Shown one piece after another: positions 1 to 13,900 of a stretch of DNA of 64,000 nucleotides. Within the stretch, counting starts at the first letter, position 1, and each line of letters opens with the position of its first letter. A model generated the notes under the pieces. The model was not told the origin of the DNA. It was given only the letters and a program-made list of their open reading frames with translations, and made no database searches. Source of the DNA: Desmodus rotundus (lineage: Eukaryota; Chordata; Mammalia; Chiroptera; Phyllostomidae); the NCBI RefSeq assembly GCF_022682495.2, contig NC_071391.1:14049680-14113679 (forward strand). The letters run 5' to 3'. A program made the position numbers and the translations under genes.

Positions 1-119
1 GAGATCAAACCATTCTTTCTCGTTCCACCCACCCACGTGAGATCATATTGGGGAGTGTGGAGCTCTGAAGAAGTGGACAGGGAGGCAGGTTGGTTTCCAC
101 ATAATCTGTGGGTGGCTGA

Positions 120-4652
<4,533 letters not shown>

Positions 4653-4730
4653 CAGACATCCTGGGGGGTGAGGTGCGGGGAGGGGCCCGGGTGTGCCTCA
4701 GCCTTTCAGTCCTCTGGGCCCCTCTGCCCT

Positions 4731-4736
4731 AATAAA
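4731..4736 (+). terminator. PEX16: PEX16 polyadenylation signal AATAAA
   Basis: A canonical hexamer 79 bp after the PEX16 stop predicts a 3' UTR of about 100 nt, with cleavage near 4750-4760. Confidence 0.85.
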
Positions 4737-4764
4737 ACTGACTCTGGCCGTAGCCAAGCGTGTG

Positions 4765-6579
4765 CCCTCTCCGTGCCCACAGCCCTGGGCACCACCGGGG
4801 CCCCTGCATCACCCTCCTAACTTTGACTGCACCCTCTGATGATGGAGCCACTGCGCTGCACCTGGTCACTGGGCCAAGAAGCCTCTGCTTGGACTGGGAC
4901 CCAGTTCCTCAGCCACAGAAAGTGGGATTTAACCTGGAGCCCAGGAAGCTGCCTGTCGGGGCAGCCGCGGGAGTAAATTGCCTCTTTTAGCACTTCCTGT
5001 TGACAACAAGAGGAGCTGGGGCAGTGATGACAGCTGCCCGTGTGTCTTCTGGCCAGAGCCTCTGCCTGCCCCTTCCCCCTGCAGGGCCCTGTCGCTTGCC
5101 AGCTCTCTGTGAGGGAGCCTGGTGAATGGGGGACCCAGTCAGTGCAGAGTGGTACCTCAGTCCCTGACCTCCGAGTTGAGAACAAAAGGCTGTTCCCCTT
5201 TGGGGAAAGAACGGCAGGCACCAGCCAGTGCTGGGGTTGACACTGGGCTGGAAGGAATGGCAGCCTGCCTGCGCAGCTCTGGGAGAAAGCTGGGTGCAGG
5301 TTCTGCCTGGTCTCTCCCTTTCCTAACCCCCTTTGCCTGTGAAGGGGGCACACCCTGCTGCTGGCTTCCAATAGACAGGTGGCCCCTTGGGTTCTGCACT
5401 GCTATCCACCAAACTTCACCTCCCACACCCCCCAGACCCCCAGGTGGAGGGGCCGGCCTTTCCCTGATGCTTACCCTGGGTGTCTCTGAGAAGCCACCAA
5501 CCCCAGCCCTAGGCTGGGGGGTGAAGGCGCCGAGTTTCAGTGGCCACAGCTGGAGGCCCACAGCCTTGTGCTGAGTGCTACCAGTGTTGCTGGGTGCTGG
5601 CTGTGCAACGGGCTCCGTGCCCTGTGCATGCGTTCAGAAACGAGTGAAGCACGGTCCTTGCAGCCAGCAGTCAGGTGGAGGAGACTGGCATGTGAATGCA
5701 TGCAGTGCACGGGGCGCTGCAGCGGGCGGAAGTGTGTGCGGAGAGGAGTTTAGGCCTGGGGTGCGTGCATGGGTGCGTTTCGGCTCAGGCTGACACCTGG
5801 GAAAGGCCTACTGGCCAAGGAAGCCTCCATTCAAGCAGGTAAAAATGTCGGTTCTCTGATGGGCAGACTGGGAGAGGAGGCCCAGTGCGCAGAAAACTGC
5901 ATGTCAGTGGCATGAAGCCGGTGCTGGGGCAGAAGGGAGTAGGGGGTGGGAACGGGATGAGGCTGGAGGGGAAGGTCAGGGCCAAATCCACTAGGCCATC
6001 CCCTACCGGGTGAGAAGCTGAGACCCACCTGTGGGAGACAGTGGGGCAGGAATGGAGGATGGGGGCAGTGGCATTGCTGGCGGAGACCTCGACAACGGAT
6101 GAAGCAATTTCGGCAATGGCTGTGGCTCCGGAGGTTTAGGGGTAACTAGGCAGGCCTTCAGACTGGCTGTGGATAGAGAGGAAGAGGTGGCATCTTGGAG
6201 GTGGGGGCTGGAGGGGCGAAGAACAAGGGTTTGGAGTTAGAGCACTCAGAACTCATGGTCCCCAGCAGGGATGAACTGTGGTGGGGACCAGATATGGAGA
6301 GGAAGGCGGTCCGTGAGAAGTCAGCGCGTGGGCCCTGAACACCGGCAGTGCGGGCCTGCCCCAAAGGAGACGTGGCGCCGGGCAGCCTCAGGCAGCTGCT
6401 CTGGACCAGGAGCCAGGCTGGGAATAAGGGGCATCCCTCTCTGCACCTGGGCTCCTCAGCAGCTGAAAGAGGAGCGTGGACCTGCTCATAGATTTGCTGT
6501 CTTAGAAGGAACTTGGTTTCCTAACTGCAGACCCCCAGCTCAGCCCTCGGGTGCTATCCCACAGGTCCGGGTGGGGTCT
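4765..6579. other. Spacer between PEX16 and the half-LINE-1 insertion
   Basis: GC-rich unique-looking sequence without spliceable coding exons. I saw no gene, CpG island or recognisable recent repeat. The open frames here lack any family resemblance. Confidence 0.6.
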
Positions 6580-6589
6580 AGGGTTAGTT
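6580..6589 (+). repeat. Target-site duplication, left copy
   Basis: AGGGTTAGTT at this position is repeated exactly at 8479-8488, bracketing the half-LINE-1 element. Confidence 0.8.
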
Positions 6590-8478
6590 GTTTTTTTTTA
6601 AAAATATATTTTATTGATTATGCTATTACAGTTGTCCCATTTCCTCCCCTTCACTCCCCTCAGCCCTGCACACCCCCTCCCATCCACATTCCCCCCTTTA
6701 GTTCATGTACATGGGTCATACTTATAAGTTCTTTGGCTTCTACATTTCCTATGCTATTCTTAACCTCCCCCTATCTATTTTCTACCTACCATTTATGCTA
6801 CTTATTCTCTGTACCTTTTCCCCCTCTCCCCCTCCCCGCTCCCCTGCTGATAACCCTCCATGTGATCTCCATTTCTGTGATTCTGTTCCTGTTCTAGTTG
6901 TTTGCTTAGTTTGCTTTTGTTTTGGTTTTAGGTGTGGTTGTTAATAACTGTGAGTTTGCTGTCATTCTTACTGTTCATATTTTCTATCTTCTTTTTCTTA
7001 GATAAATCCCTTTAACATTTCATATAATAAGGGCTTGGTGACGATGAACTCCTTTAACTTGACCTTACCTGATAAGCACTTTATCTGCCCTTCCATTCTA
7101 AATGATAGCTTTGCTGGATAGAGTAATCTTGGATGTAGGTCCTTGCCTTTCATGACTTGGAATACTTCTTTCCAGCCCCTTCTTGCCTGCAAGGTTTCTT
7201 TTGAGAAATCATCTTATGGGCACTCCTTTGTAGGTAACGGTGTCCTTTTCTCTTGCTGCTTTTAAGATTCTTTCCTTCTGTTTAATCTTGGGTAATGTAA
7301 TTCTGATGTGCCTTGGTGTGTTCCTCCTTGGGTCCAGCTTCTTGGGGACTCTGAGCTTCCTGGACTTCCTGGAAGTCTATTTCCTTTGCCAGATTGAGGA
7401 AGTTCTCCTTCATTACTTGTTCAAATAAGTTTTCCATTTCTTGCTCTTCCTCTTCTCCTTCTTGCTCTTCCTCTTCTCCTTCTGGTACCCCTATGATTTG
7501 GATGTTGGAACGTTTAAGGATACCCTGGAGGTTCCTAAGCCTCTCCTCATTTTTTTGAATTTTTGTTTCTTCCTTCTGGTCCACACTGTTGATTTGAGTC
7601 CCAGTTTCCTTCCCATCACTATTGGTTCCCTGTATATCTTCCTTTATTTCACTTAGCATAGCCTTCATTTTTTCCTCTAATTTGTGACCATATTCAACCA
7701 ATTCTGTGAGCATCCTGATTACCAGTGTTTTGAACTGTGCATCTGACAGATTGGCTATCTCTTCACCACTTAGTTGTATTTTTTCTGGAGCTTTGATCTG
7801 TTCTTTCATTTGAGCCTTTTTTTTTATTTTTATTTTTTGGTCTCGGCACACCTGTTACGTAGTAAGGGGCGGAGCCTTAGGTGTTCACCAGGGTGAGGCA
7901 ACCCACCTCACTGGGTTGTGGCGCTGCATGTGGGGGAGGGGTCCGAGAGGGAACAGTGTGGCTTGCTACCCTCTCTGCCAGACTTCAGTCACTCCCTCTG
8001 CTACCCACAAGCAAATTGGGCCCTTCTGGTGCTGATTCCCGGGTGGGTGGGCTTGTGTATGATCTAGGCCCCTGTGGGTCTCCAACGAACACTCCTGTGA
8101 GGCTGGGAGTTTCTCCTGCTGCTGCCTCAACCCCCATGTGTTTTCAGTCAGGTTTGAGGCTTTATTTCCCCGCACTGGAACTCTGGGTTGCAAGGTCTGT
8201 CTCGCTCCCCAGTTGTTCCTCCCGGTTTATCTGCACACGAATGTGGGACCGCCTGCTTCACCAGCTGCCGCCTCTCGTGTCCTCCAGTCGCTGCCCGTCT
8301 CCACCCCTCCTACAGGTCGATGAGTGTTTCTTTAACTCCTTGGTTGTCAGACTTCCATACAGTTTGATTTTCTGTCAGTTCTGGTTCTTTTTTGTTTTTA
8401 AATTGTTGTTGTCCTTCTTTTGGTTGTGCAAAGAGGCAGTATCTACCTACCTCCAACTTGGCCGGAAGTTAAATATTC
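6590..8478 (-). mobile_element. HAL1-like half-LINE-1 insertion (ORF1 only, no ORF2)
   Basis: Reading the - strand, the element begins with a bat L1-type 5' UTR starting near 8478 (CTTCCGGCCAAGTTGGAGG at its head). It carries a broken ORF1 at about 7809-6998. It then passes directly into a 400-bp 3' UTR and ends in AATAAAATATATTTTT and a short A tract at 6600-6590. No endonuclease or reverse-transcriptase ORF is present between ORF1 and the 3' UTR. This is the layout of half-L1 elements described from several mammals. Both flanks carry the 10-bp direct repeat AGGGTTAGTT (6580-6589 and 8479-8488), so the copy is a complete retrotransposition event rather than a degraded full-length L1. It lies between PEX16 and FREY1. 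Confidence 0.82.
6998..7809 (-). pseudogene. LINE-1 ORF1p-type reading frame, frameshifted
   Basis: The N-terminal part starts near 7809 (MKEQIKAPEKIQ). It contains the coiled-coil region with LTELVEYGHKLEEK and an acidic insert (EEEEQEGEEEEQE), then the RRM-like start NIQIIGVPEGEE, and runs open to 7282. The C-terminal domain continues in another frame at 7192-6998 (QARRGWKEVFQVMKGKD, RLLYPAKLSF, KPLLYEMLKG). ORF1p is the RNA-binding trimeric chaperone of L1 particles. The frame break between about 7282 and 7192 makes this copy unable to encode an intact protein. Confidence 0.8.
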
Positions 8479-8488
8479 AGGGTTAGTT
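8479..8488 (+). repeat. Target-site duplication, right copy
   Basis: An exact copy of the 10-bp sequence at 6580-6589. It marks the 5' boundary of the minus-strand half-LINE-1. Confidence 0.8.
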
Positions 8489-9419
8489 TTTAAAGCCTCA
8501 GGTTCAGGGCTTCTGGAGTGAGCCAGGTCAGCCCCACATTAGCGGGCCGATCAGGAACCAGACAAAGAAACAGCCCTACAGCTTTGCCTCGGGCCCGAGA
8601 AGAGACCCCAGTACACTGCCACATTGCATTTATTCATTGACCACGTATTTATTGAGCACCCACCGGGTGTCAAGTGCTGGGGACCCTGTAGTTCCTGCCC
8701 CCCAGAAGCCTGTGCTCTGATCAGGGATCAGGTCCCAGGCTTTGCCACCTAACTTGAAATCCCTCTGCCCAGCCTCTGGAGGCTCTGCCACCAGGCTGTT
8801 CTAAGCTGTGGGGGGCTGAGTGGGAAGTCCCTCAGAATGGCCCTCTCCCCACCTGACCGCCCCATCCAGGGGAATCTCTGAGCTGGCCAAGGCTGAGTGC
8901 TAGCTCTGGGATCTTCCGCTGGCAGAGCTTTCCCGGGACTACTGAGCTGCTGGAGGGACAGTGATGGCAGTGGTAGCAGGAGGCTGGGTGGGAACCAGTG
9001 GGGCTCTGGGTGAAGAGGATTCAGTGACCATGATCTCTGCTGAGGGCCTACAGTGTGCCAGACCTTGAGGACTTCATGTATGGACCTACCTCACAGATGA
9101 GCAACCTGAGGCCCAGAGATTGACGTGTCTACCTAGCAAGGTCAGGGTCTGAGCAGAGAGCTGACCCTGACACTCTGCGCCCCGACCCTTGGGCGGTGGC
9201 ACTAGAACAAGGTGCGGTTTGGACCTGCTGACCTACAGGGGCACTAAGTCAAATAGGAAGCAAACCTCAGCGTGGACGGGTCTGGCCCAGTCAGGAGCTG
9301 GTGCTGACGCTGAGCCCTGGAACTACTGTCCTTTGTGAGGTGGCCCAGGGAGTCAGCAGGGGTTCCATCCTGCTGGGGGAGGGGCCTGCAGAGGTCGGCA
9401 TCTGGGACCTGAGTAGGAG
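8489..9419. other. FREY1 upstream region with ancient repeat remnants
   Basis: About 930 bp with no coding exon. The 8625-8690 stretch (TTTATTCATTGACC...ATTTATTGAGCACC) and 9030-9160 (CAGATGAGCAACCTGAGGCCC) look like old L2/MIR tails. No TATA box or CpG island is obvious, as expected for a testis-restricted gene. Confidence 0.5.
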
Positions 9420-9499
9420 ATGGCTCTGCACCCCAGGGCCAGGCTGAGCCTCCTCCTCTACCTCATCCTGGCAGCCGCACTCCACCCCCCGCCGCCGAG
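9420..9499 (+). CDS. FREY1: FREY1 exon 1
   Basis: The ATG is at 9420-9422 and the donor GTAACT starts at 9500. It encodes 26 residues plus two bases of an arginine codon, almost entirely the hydrophobic signal-anchor followed by four prolines. Confidence 0.92.
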
Positions 9500-10011
9500 G
9501 TAACTCCCAGGAGCAACAGGGGCTGGGCCTGGAAGGTGGGGGGCGCTGCCATGAGAAGAGGTTGGTGTCATCATCCCGGGCTGTCCCCTGCTTCAAAGGG
9601 AGGTGATAGTGGTCTTCAGGGCCAGCACTGAGCACCCCAACATCTCCCACAGGCCTCAACGATCGGTTTCCGAGGAACCCGCAGCCCCCCTGGAGCTTCC
9701 ACAGCCACTGTCCGGCCTGCTGGACGGTAGTGTCTCCTCCCTCCCCACCCTGGGCAAACATGCCCTAGGGAGGGCACCCAGGTCCAGCCTCGGGGTCTTC
9801 TTATCCCGAAAAGCATCTGGTCAGGGGTGAGTGTGGCAGATTCCAAACCAGGTTCTCCCTCCCAGCCACACCCTCTTCTCTCTCTCTAGACTATGGGGTC
9901 CTACCCAAGCACCCCTCGCCACGAGGACCGCGGCCCCTCCTCTCGCAGGCCCAGCAGCGCAAGCGGGAGGACCCAGACATGGCTGAGTATTACTACGACA
10001 TGCGCCTGTGA
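9420..10011 (+). CDS. FREY1: Frey regulator of sperm-oocyte fusion 1 (C11orf94)
   Basis: FREY1 is a small ER membrane protein of developing sperm. It is needed for IZUMO1 stability and sperm-egg fusion in mouse (family knowledge). Three exons, 9420-9499, 9653-9726 and 9890-10011, join in frame to 91 residues. The N-terminus MALHPRARLSLLLYLILAAA is a signal-anchor/membrane segment. It is followed by PQRSVSEEPAAPLELPQPLS, the loop DDYGVLPKHPSPRGPRPLLS, and the conserved tail AEYYYDMRL. An in-frame TAG at 9414-9416 directly upstream fixes the start at 9420, so the N-terminus is a few residues shorter than in human. The gene is tail-to-tail with MAPK8IP1, as in human. Confidence 0.93.
9653..9726 (+). 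CDS. FREY1: FREY1 exon 2
   Basis: The acceptor CTCCCACAG ends at 9652 and the donor GTAGTG starts at 9727. The exon encodes the lumenal linker PQRSVSEEPAAPLELPQPL and ends one base into an aspartate codon. Confidence 0.92.
9890..10011 (+). CDS. FREY1: FREY1 exon 3
   Basis: The acceptor CTCTCTAG ends at 9889. The exon encodes DYGVLPKHPSPRGPRPLLS, then AQQRKREDPDMAEYYYDMRL, and ends at TGA 10009-10011. Confidence 0.93.
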
Positions 10012-10022
10012 CGGGAACCCCT

Positions 10023-10028
10023 TATAAA
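10023..10028 (+). terminator. FREY1: Possible FREY1 polyadenylation signal (TATAAA variant)
   Basis: TATAAA lies 12 bp after the stop codon and is a known weaker variant of AATAAA. No canonical hexamer occurs before the MAPK8IP1 3' end. A plus-strand AATAAA at 10677-10682 is an alternative, but it lies inside the opposing MAPK8IP1 3' UTR. Confidence 0.4.
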
Positions 10029-10119
10029 GCTATTCTGTGCAGCAAAGCCTCAGGCTCTCCTGGGATGGAAATGAGCTGGCCGCGGGCAGGGGCCACATAG
10101 ACACACCACTGCAGTCCAG

Positions 10120-10858
10120 ACAGGAAATGGCACTTTAATAGTTGTGGCCAGGGTGACAGGACCAAGATGGGGCTACAGCCAAAGCAGCCGAGAGGCCGGG
10201 CTGGCTAAGGCCAGTCGGGAAGCCCCCTTTTCTTGCCAGAGTGAGGCCCCGCTGTGCGTGCTCTCCTTCCTTGAGGGGCCCGCACCTGCCAGGGGCCAGC
10301 ATGCCAGTGAGGTCGGTGGTGGAGCATCCAGAGGCCACGTGAGTGACAGCTGGGAACAGGGACCACACTGCCACCTACTGCCGTTTCCTTACTGGAAAGT
10401 CCTTGGGAGGTGGCTGGGCTCAGCCTGAGCTCAGGGCCTTTGCTCGGGGCTGGCTGGGAGCTGAGGGCAGAGTGGGCACTCTCAGGTGGCATGGGCTTCA
10501 TCAAGGCAGAAGCCAATGGCCAGGGAGCCAGAGGCCCTGGCAGGGGAAGTGAGCCCCAGAATAGGACAGAACCCTCTGCTCCTGGAATGGGCACCCTTCC
10601 TGCTAGCGGCCTGCCCCGCCCTGCCCACAATTCCCAGGCAGCCCGCTCTGTCCTCCATAGATGAATCTAATATTACAATAAACTGCATTTGCCTCTCCCC
10701 ACAACCCCCACCCTCCCACCCCTGGCCAAAGGCCTCCACTTCCCCGTCCTCCGGTGGTGGCGGGTGCCTTTCCTCAAGCAGTGCCACGTTCTGTCGGCAG
10801 CCAGCTGTCCTGGCGCTGGCCTGAAGGCCCGGGGGATGCAGAGGGCAGGGCAGCGCTG
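10120..10858 (-). other. MAPK8IP1: MAPK8IP1 3' untranslated region
   Basis: About 740 bp between the MAPK8IP1 stop codon and the ATTAAA signal on the minus strand. This is close to the expected human 3' UTR size. No intron or coding remnant is seen. The left boundary is inferred from the signal, not from a transcript. Confidence 0.7.
10134..10139 (-). terminator. MAPK8IP1: MAPK8IP1 polyadenylation signal (ATTAAA)
   Basis: The plus-strand TTTAAT is ATTAAA in the MAPK8IP1 sense. It lies 720 bp after the stop codon, with cleavage expected near 10115-10120. It is the only good hexamer there before FREY1 sequence begins. Confidence 0.65.
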
Positions 10859-10931
10859 CTACTCCAGGTAGATATCTTCTGTGGGGCAGGTGTACTCCAC
10901 AAACTGCTTGTAGAACTGCTGGAACGCTCTC
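10859..10931 (-). CDS. MAPK8IP1: MAPK8IP1 exon 12 (terminal coding exon)
   Basis: It encodes [23 protein letters not shown] and a TAG stop. It forms the last helix of the PTB domain and the kinesin light chain-binding tail. The minus-strand acceptor CCCCTAG lies just above 10931. Confidence 0.95.
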
Positions 10932-13900
10932 CTAGGGGCAAGCGCACACACACATGCTGACTGGGGTGGGGGAGTGGGAGCGGGAGCTTAATCCCAGTTT
11001 TCAAACTGGAGCCTCGGGGTCCCTGGCTGGGGCTGCAGTCCCCCAGCTACAGCGGATCAGCCCCATCCTCTACCAAGTGTGTTTCCTGAGCGAGACTGCA
11101 GTTCAGGAAAGGGCTGACACTAAAACGTGCGGCAGCGGCTCCTCTAGACCGCCCACCCGCTGCATTGGACCTGGAGGCAGTGTGCAGGCACCGAGCATGA
11201 GGACTGTGCTTGAGGGCCTGGGGCTGGGGCTGGCGGGCGGGCCTGGCACTTGGTGGGACCCACGCATACGTACCCCACAGATTCCGCCAAGGCTTTGGTG
11301 GATTCTTCGGACACAAAGACGTGGCAGGCAAACCGGTGGTCGGCGGGGTGCTTAGTGATAAACCCAAAGTACCTGTGGGAGGACCACAGTCTCTCTGGGG
11401 GCAGGATGGATCTCAGACCCCTCCAGGCACATGCATGGCCCCCTGCCCGGCCAGGATGGCTGTGCCCCCCAGCCCACACCTCGATCTCTGCTCCAGCCCA
11501 CTTACTTGTTGTTCTTCGGATGGTATCCGCAGAAAGAGATGTTTTTTAACTGGAAAAAGTGGCTACATTTATTCCCCTACGGGAGGAAGAGAGGCAGGTG
11601 GTCATCAGCCTGCAGGGGGCAGAGGAGGGGGATCAGGTGGGAGCACCCAGGGCGCTCACCTGGGCCTCCTGGGAGTCATCAGCCTTGACCCCTATCTTCA
11701 CACCCCTCACGCTGATCTCCAGGACGCAGCTGGAGGGCGGGTTAAAGTGCACGGTGAGCCGGCGGGTGGTGGCAATCTGTGGGCAAGGGACAGGAAACTC
11801 AGGTGCGGGGTGGCCCTCTCCCGGGAGAGGCCGGGAACCGGGCTGGGGCTCATCGCCCACTGCAGGGGAGCGGGAAGCAGGTACCTTTTGCATAGCAGCA
11901 CAGAGGACATCATTGCCTTTGTGGTAGGGAACCTGGACTGAGCCCAGGAACTTCACTCGAAACTGGTCCACCCAGTCGCTGTTTTTGGTCAGGGCTGGAA
12001 AGCAAGCATGACATGAGAGGCAGAGCCAGCAGAGGGTGCCACCATTCACGGATGCCCCAGCCTGGTGGGGCCTCCTGGTAATCAATCGTGAAACTGACCC
12101 AAGGCCACCTCAGCTGGGCCCCCTCCCTGGGTGCCTGAGATCTGGAGCACAGCTTCACCTGGCAGCAAGCTGGAGCGGGGAAGATGCGGGGCCTGGTGGC
12201 ACCGGGCAACGGGAAAGGAACACTACCTGCCATATGCTCAGGCTCCTTGGTGACCTCGATGGCGTAGTAGGCAGGAAAGATGCCCCGGGCCCCCGTGCGC
12301 ATGTTGTAGGCCTCGTACCAGTAGTCCTCGGCCTGCAGCTCCACCAGCAGGGGGTCGTCCACTTCCAGCTCGAGTTCATCTTCATGTCGAGGCACAAACC
12401 TGTCCCCAAGAGGGCATGTGAGGGCTTCACCTTAGCGCCTCTCCAGCCGGGTCATCCATCTACCCCATGCCCTGCTCTGGGAGCCGCACCAGCATCGGCA
12501 TGTTAATTCAATAACCGTTTGGAAGTCTCTTGGTGCGCCTGTCAATGATAGCTCCTGGGGCAGACCGAAGACAGTCAGGTGTGCCTCTGCCACAGAGCAA
12601 CTCACAGGCCGACGGAGGTGGTGACCAGAGCCACTAACACAACAGGGAGAGGTGATGGGAAGCAGGCACTTCCACGGGAGGAGAGAAAGGATGTGGGTTT
12701 GGTGGGTGGTCAGGTATTGTATCTGCTGGGCACCCCTCCGGGCTCTGGTCCTGGCTGGCTTAGGCACTCACCCCTGTGCGTCTGCAGCACAGCAAAGGCC
12801 GCGGCACACTGAACCTTCCCCTCCACCCCTCACTCTGAGTCCGAGAGGGTAGGCACCGTCCCCCTGGGGCTGAGTGGAGGACGCGTGCCAGTGGTGGCGA
12901 TGGGTTTAGGCTACGTGGGGATGACAGAGGCAGGGCAGGGTGTCCCCCCGCTGCTGCCTGGATGGCTTGGCTCTGGCGCTCTTACCTGAATATGGCCCGG
13001 TGGGTCTGCTCCTGCTCCTCCCCGTTGATGACACAGGAGAAGAGCCCAAAGGACTCTGCACCTAGGGGCAAAGGGGACTAGCTGCAGGAGGGAGGTCCCT
13101 GCTCCGGTCGAGGATGGAAGAGCAGGGAGAGCGCTCTCAGTCCTTACGTCTTGGACCAGATGGGTCTGAGGCCTCCTCCCAGGAACACCCTCGCATCAGC
13201 TCTTCCCACCCAGGACCCACGGCTCCTGCTGCAGACTCACTGGAGGAGCGAGAGCGGCCACTCATGAAGACGTTCAGGAACTTTTTGGAGAAGTGGACGT
13301 CAGGTTCGTCGGGTGTGGAGTCCTCAGAGAGGCAGGCAGAGGGCCGCGGCCGGGGGGCCTCCTCATATTCTTCCCCAATGGCCGACTCATAGGGCGAGGA
13401 GGCAGAGGCGCAGTTGTCATAGACAGTGGCAGAGTCGCTCTCATCACTGTAGTCTCCGAAGCATGGCCGAAGGCTCACCAGCTCCAGCTGTGCGTGCTCA
13501 TCCACCACCAGCGTGTACTTGACCGAGTCATAGGACAGAGCGCTGGTGTCCGAGCTCAGCGAGGCCCGAGGAGGCGGTGGCGGCTCCCCCAGGCTCCCCT
13601 GCCATCCTCTACCTGGCGGCCCAGCCCGCTCCGGGGAGGACAAGCAGTCGAAGCCCTCGTCCTCCTCACTGATGGAGGGGTGAGGCCGTCCTGCCGATGA
13701 GGAGTAGGCGGCGGGGTCCGGATCGGAGCTGACCGACATCCGGCTCTCGGCTGGTGGCAAGAAGGCGGAGGTGGGCTCCGCGGGGTCTGGGGGCCTCTGC
13801 ACCGGTGTCAGGTAGATCTCCTCGGTGGCCTCTAGCCGCACATCTGCCTGGTAGTGGATGCGGTCTCGATGCGAGTGGCCCCGACCACCAGGTGGGGCAG

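Noticed and set aside
6271..6897. A 208-codon frame running into the half-LINE-1 3' UTR
   Set aside because: It crosses the transposon boundary at 6590 and half of it is 3' UTR of the opposite-strand element.
10336..10341. CACGTG E-boxes here and at about 24420 and 36363, considered as clock-regulatory
   Set aside because: Isolated hexamers occur by chance at this density and none sits in a recognised promoter. The CRY2 promoter is outside the window.
10677..10682. Plus-strand AATAAA considered as the main FREY1 signal
   Set aside because: It lies 660 bp past the stop, inside the opposing MAPK8IP1 3' UTR. It is kept only as an alternative.
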